This document shows, piece by piece, positions 6,116-7,552 of a DNA stretch of 7,552 bases. The DNA is taken from positions 1 through 7,552 of the forward strand of contig QMVO01000075.1 of the NCBI GenBank assembly GCA_003661125.1, written 5' to 3'. Below the pieces are notes generated by a model. That model was not told the DNA's origin. It saw nothing but the letters and a program-made list of their open reading frames with translations, and made no database searches. The position numbers and the translations under genes were made by a program. Within the stretch, counting starts at the first letter, position 1. The number at the start of each line of letters is the position of its first letter. This stretch comes from Methanosarcinales archaeon (GTDB lineage: Archaea > Halobacteriota > Syntropharchaeia > Alkanophagales > Methanospirareceae).

Positions 6116-6610
6116 TTGAGTATAGGAAAATTATCTACTATTATTATAAAACCTTCAAAGACTCATTACCTATATCTTACAACACTTTTTGTCGTACTTC
6201 TGTTGTGGATTGGACTCTTATTCGGTTTGTTTCATGCAACTATCAATGGAGTCATTATAACAAAAGATCCATCTGATCTTCCTTCCTATCTTGTAGGCGT
6301 CTTTCTAATAATTCCTATCGCCATCCTTATGACATACTCTAACATCGGCAGATGGGTAGTCATTTCAGATGAGGGTATTTCGTACCCATTCATTATAAAA
6401 TGGAGGAGGAATCCTAAGTTTATTCCATTTAAGGAAATAAAAGGATATACAATCCAATATGACATATATGATAAAGACGAGATTACAATGGTATCAATCC
6501 TTCTAACTAACGGGAAGAAAGTTAAATATCCAGCTTATAAAAGTATCAATGTTTGCGAGATTCTTATAGAAACACTAAAGAAAAAAGGAATCAAGCAAAT
6601 ACAACAATAA
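6116..6610 (+). CDS. Membrane protein with two helices and a PH-like C-terminal domain
   Basis: I choose TTG 6116 because AAGGAGGG (6102-6109), the best ribosome binding site in the window, lies six bases before it. An in-frame GTG at 6089 would add nine residues and would translate through that site. From the TTG the product has 164 residues, with spans at about 20-40 and 56-74. ISDEGISY (83-90) and KFIPFKEIKGY (101-111) follow at the positions seen in the paralogues at 2452 and 5205. Strands then lead to a closing helix (VCEILIETLKKKGI). It is a compact version of the family with no large insertions. A loop between the helices (about 41-55) would face outside if the C-terminal domain is cytosolic. 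The 200-base gap upstream contains trailer copy 4 and G-rich sequence. Confidence 0.8.
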   Translation: MSIGKLSTIIIKPSKTHYLYLTTLFVVLLLWIGLLFGLFHATINGVIITKDPSDLPSYLVGVFLIIPIAILMTYSNIGRWVVISDEGISYPFIIKWRRNPKFIPFKEIKGYTIQYDIYDKDEITMVSILLTNGKKVKYPAYKSINVCEILIETLKKKGIKQIQQ

Positions 6611-6618
6611 GAAGTCAC

Positions 6619-6796
6619 CTAACTCATTGCAGGGAGTATGGGGGGTACATTAGAACGTATGTGGCAGAGAAAAACCATTTAACTGAAATCAGTTGCCTTA
6701 CAAAAGGCAACGGCAATCAAAAAGCCGTTGCCACCTAGGAATCTAGATGCAATTCCGGATAGGGAAGAGACAGGACAGAATCTAACAATAGTAGAG
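6619..6796 (+). repeat. Long intergenic repeat, copy 2 (begins with trailer element copy 5)
   Basis: This copy starts nine bases after the TAA, with the trailer core at 6618-6634 followed by GAGTATGGGGGGT. It aligns with 3003-3176: CCATTTAACTGAAA (6675-6688), AAGCCGTTGCC with CTAG and AATC (6722-6743), TGCAATTC (6748-6755), TCTAACAATAGTAGAG (6781-6796). The last two blocks are exactly 33 bases apart in both copies. Frames open across it (for example 6728-6919) are interrupted in the other copy, so I call it noncoding. Confidence 0.75.
6692..6732 (+). promoter_or_regulatory. Two mutually exclusive perfect hairpins in the leader of the last gene
   Basis: GTTGCCTT (6692-6699) pairs perfectly with AAGGCAAC (6704-6711) around a 4-base loop. 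GGCAACGGC (6706-6714), which shares six bases with that stem, pairs perfectly with GCCGTTGCC (6724-6732) around a 9-base loop. Only one can form at a time. The arrangement resembles attenuators and switch RNAs, but no terminator T-run follows and no known class is recognised. Confidence 0.5.
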
Positions 6797-6863
6797 GCGG
6801 TCCCGGAAGTAATACTGGAAGAAGTAGCAGACTCCGTCCAGCTTGTAGGAAAGAGAATAATTT

Positions 6864-7391
6864 GTGTTGGGGTTTTTATTCATGGCAGAAGTAGTCTATG
6901 GCAGGTGGTATCTAAATAAATATTTTAAATCAGCTAAACGATTTAGATATTTTCAGTCGATGTCATTTGCAATCGCTCAGGGAATTGTATTAATATATTT
7001 TTTCTTTCAATATATGTACGGGGGTGGTGAATGGAGTCTTGTGGTTATTAGCCTTTATCTATTCATGACAGCAATTGTAATCTCAGTCATAGTCTATCAT
7101 TTCGTTATTAAAAGACGAATGCCACCGAAGGCGATAATGTTCAGTGAAGAATGCATCTTTTTGCTTAATTATAGAAATCAACTGATGAGAATCCCGCATG
7201 GAAAAATAAAGTGTTATGACTTTGAATACATTAACCAGAAAATACACCTGAAATTATACTTTAAGGAAAACATTATTGGAAGTAAGGAATTCATACCCGT
7301 TGCAGACCGGGAGTTTATAGAAAGACTTTTCGAATATTTGAAAAGCAAGGAAATTCCAAGAAGAGGAATGCCAATGATAGAAAACCTGTAG
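6864..7391 (+). CDS. Membrane protein with two helices and a PH-like C-terminal domain
   Basis: The product is 175 residues from GTG 6864, ten bases after AGGAAAG (6847-6853). ATG 6882 in the same frame is a plausible alternative (169 residues) but has only a weak GGGG upstream. Spans lie at about 32-50 and 58-81. The soluble part has IMFSEECIFL (91-100) and LMRIPHGKIKCYDF (107-120), aligning with the GI and F-I-P-x-x-x-I-K patterns of the paralogues; here Cys replaces the Gly and His the aromatic. It ends with a strand and a helix (DREFIERLFEYLKSKEI), then a short PRRGMP tail. Its TAG lies inside the terminator stem at 7381-7406, so it is the last gene of the array. Confidence 0.8.
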   Translation: MLGFLFMAEVVYGRWYLNKYFKSAKRFRYFQSMSFAIAQGIVLIYFFFQYMYGGGEWSLVVISLYLFMTAIVISVIVYHFVIKRRMPPKAIMFSEECIFLLNYRNQLMRIPHGKIKCYDFEYINQKIHLKLYFKENIIGSKEFIPVADREFIERLFEYLKSKEIPRRGMPMIENL

Positions 7392-7409
7392 CTTATTACG
7401 GGTTTTTTT
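7381..7409 (+). terminator. Intrinsic terminator overlapping the last stop codon (trailer element copy 6)
   Basis: AAAACCTGTA (7381-7390) pairs with TACGGGTTTT (7397-7406): ten pairs with one T-G wobble and a 6-base loop, the T-run continuing to 7409. The preceding gene's TAG (7389-7391) is within the stem. The same stretch (7385-7402) is the sixth copy of the trailer quasi-palindrome, followed by GGG-A-GGG and GGTGG. This copy alone has the T7 run, so the family may have a termination or 3'-end role that is best preserved here. Confidence 0.7.
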
Positions 7410-7444
7410 GGGAGGGTCAAGCGGTGGAACACTTTATAAACCTC

Positions 7445-7552
7445 ACCCGTCCAATTCCATCCCATTAACGAGTCCTGTGTGCTTATCCAGTCATCCAATA
7501 CAATCGTTCTACTTCTGTCCCATAGACGGGGCCTACCGCATAAGGCCCCGAA
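7445..7552. repeat. Right-hand cluster of the GC-rich repeats
   Basis: Forward copies lie at about 7460-7476 and 7516-7534, and an inverted copy at 7542-7552 runs to the window edge. CGGGGCCT (7527-7534) and AGGCCCCG (7543-7550) form a perfect 8-bp stem with an 8-base loop, the same geometry as 241-264 at the left end. Bases 7458-7534 align over their whole length with 11-88, including the linker words TTAATCCAG/TTATCCAG, CATCCAA and TTCTGTCCCAT, so a unit of about 78 bases is repeated at both ends of the gene array. Confidence 0.8.

Noticed and set aside
6728..6919. 63-residue + strand frame in the last gap
   Set aside because: It lies mostly in the long intergenic repeat. The homologous copy at 3107-3142 has an in-frame TAG after about 11 codons, so the frame is not conserved.
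7431..7441. Archaeal-type TATA box (ACTTTATAAAC)
   Set aside because: It is a good match, but it would transcribe into the right-hand repeats with no gene visible before the window ends, and AT-rich sequence gives such matches by chance.

Overview
The window reads as part of an AT-rich prokaryotic genome. Frequent AGA/AGG arginine and ATA isoleucine codons, mixed ATG/GTG/TTG starts and a C-terminal CPYC/CPHC zinc ribbon fit an archaeon best. However, the array ends in a hairpin plus T-run that looks like a bacterial intrinsic terminator, so the domain of life stays open. There are no rRNA, tRNA, transposase, replication or metabolic genes.

Layout: bases 1-291 are a GC-rich cluster of short repeats (consensus near TGTCCCATAGACGGGGCCT) in both orientations, forming several perfect hairpins. 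The same family, including a roughly 78-bp higher-order unit, returns at 7445-7552. Between the clusters every credible gene lies on the + strand. The gene nearest the left cluster is a multi-spanning membrane protein whose 5' part lies in another frame (283-600), joined at a run of seven A's, and it has no start codon: it is truncated and frameshifted, or a sequencing error has broken it. It is coupled by TGATG to a 237-residue protein with two membrane segments (1564-2277). Next come a 184-residue protein (2452-3006), a four-helix protein with a zinc ribbon (3238-3738), a 384-residue protein with a doubled architecture (4004-5158), and three more small membrane proteins (5205-5915, 6116-6610, 6864-7391).

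Most of these proteins share one plan: two N-terminal membrane helices, then a cytosolic beta-rich domain ending in a helix, with a recurrent pattern close to [FI]-[IV]-P-[YFH]-x-x-I-[KR]. I read this as a PH-like (bacterial PH / YcxB-like) fold; that is inference. The locus therefore looks like an array of strongly diverged tandem paralogues. They may form a membrane complex or be independently diversifying members, and nothing in the window fixes a substrate or partner.

The noncoding parts are as striking as the genes. Six of the genes are followed, at or within about 25 bases of the stop codon, by a related quasi-palindrome (around CCTGTAATTCATTGCGGG) and a G-run-rich trailer. Two gaps (3003-3176 and 6619-6796) are homologous over about 175 bases, and one of them holds two mutually exclusive perfect hairpins. 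The 265-base leader of the 384-residue gene has competing stems, two palindromes and a direct repeat. The repeated trailers, structured leaders and flanking repeat clusters suggest that gene-plus-trailer units were duplicated together.
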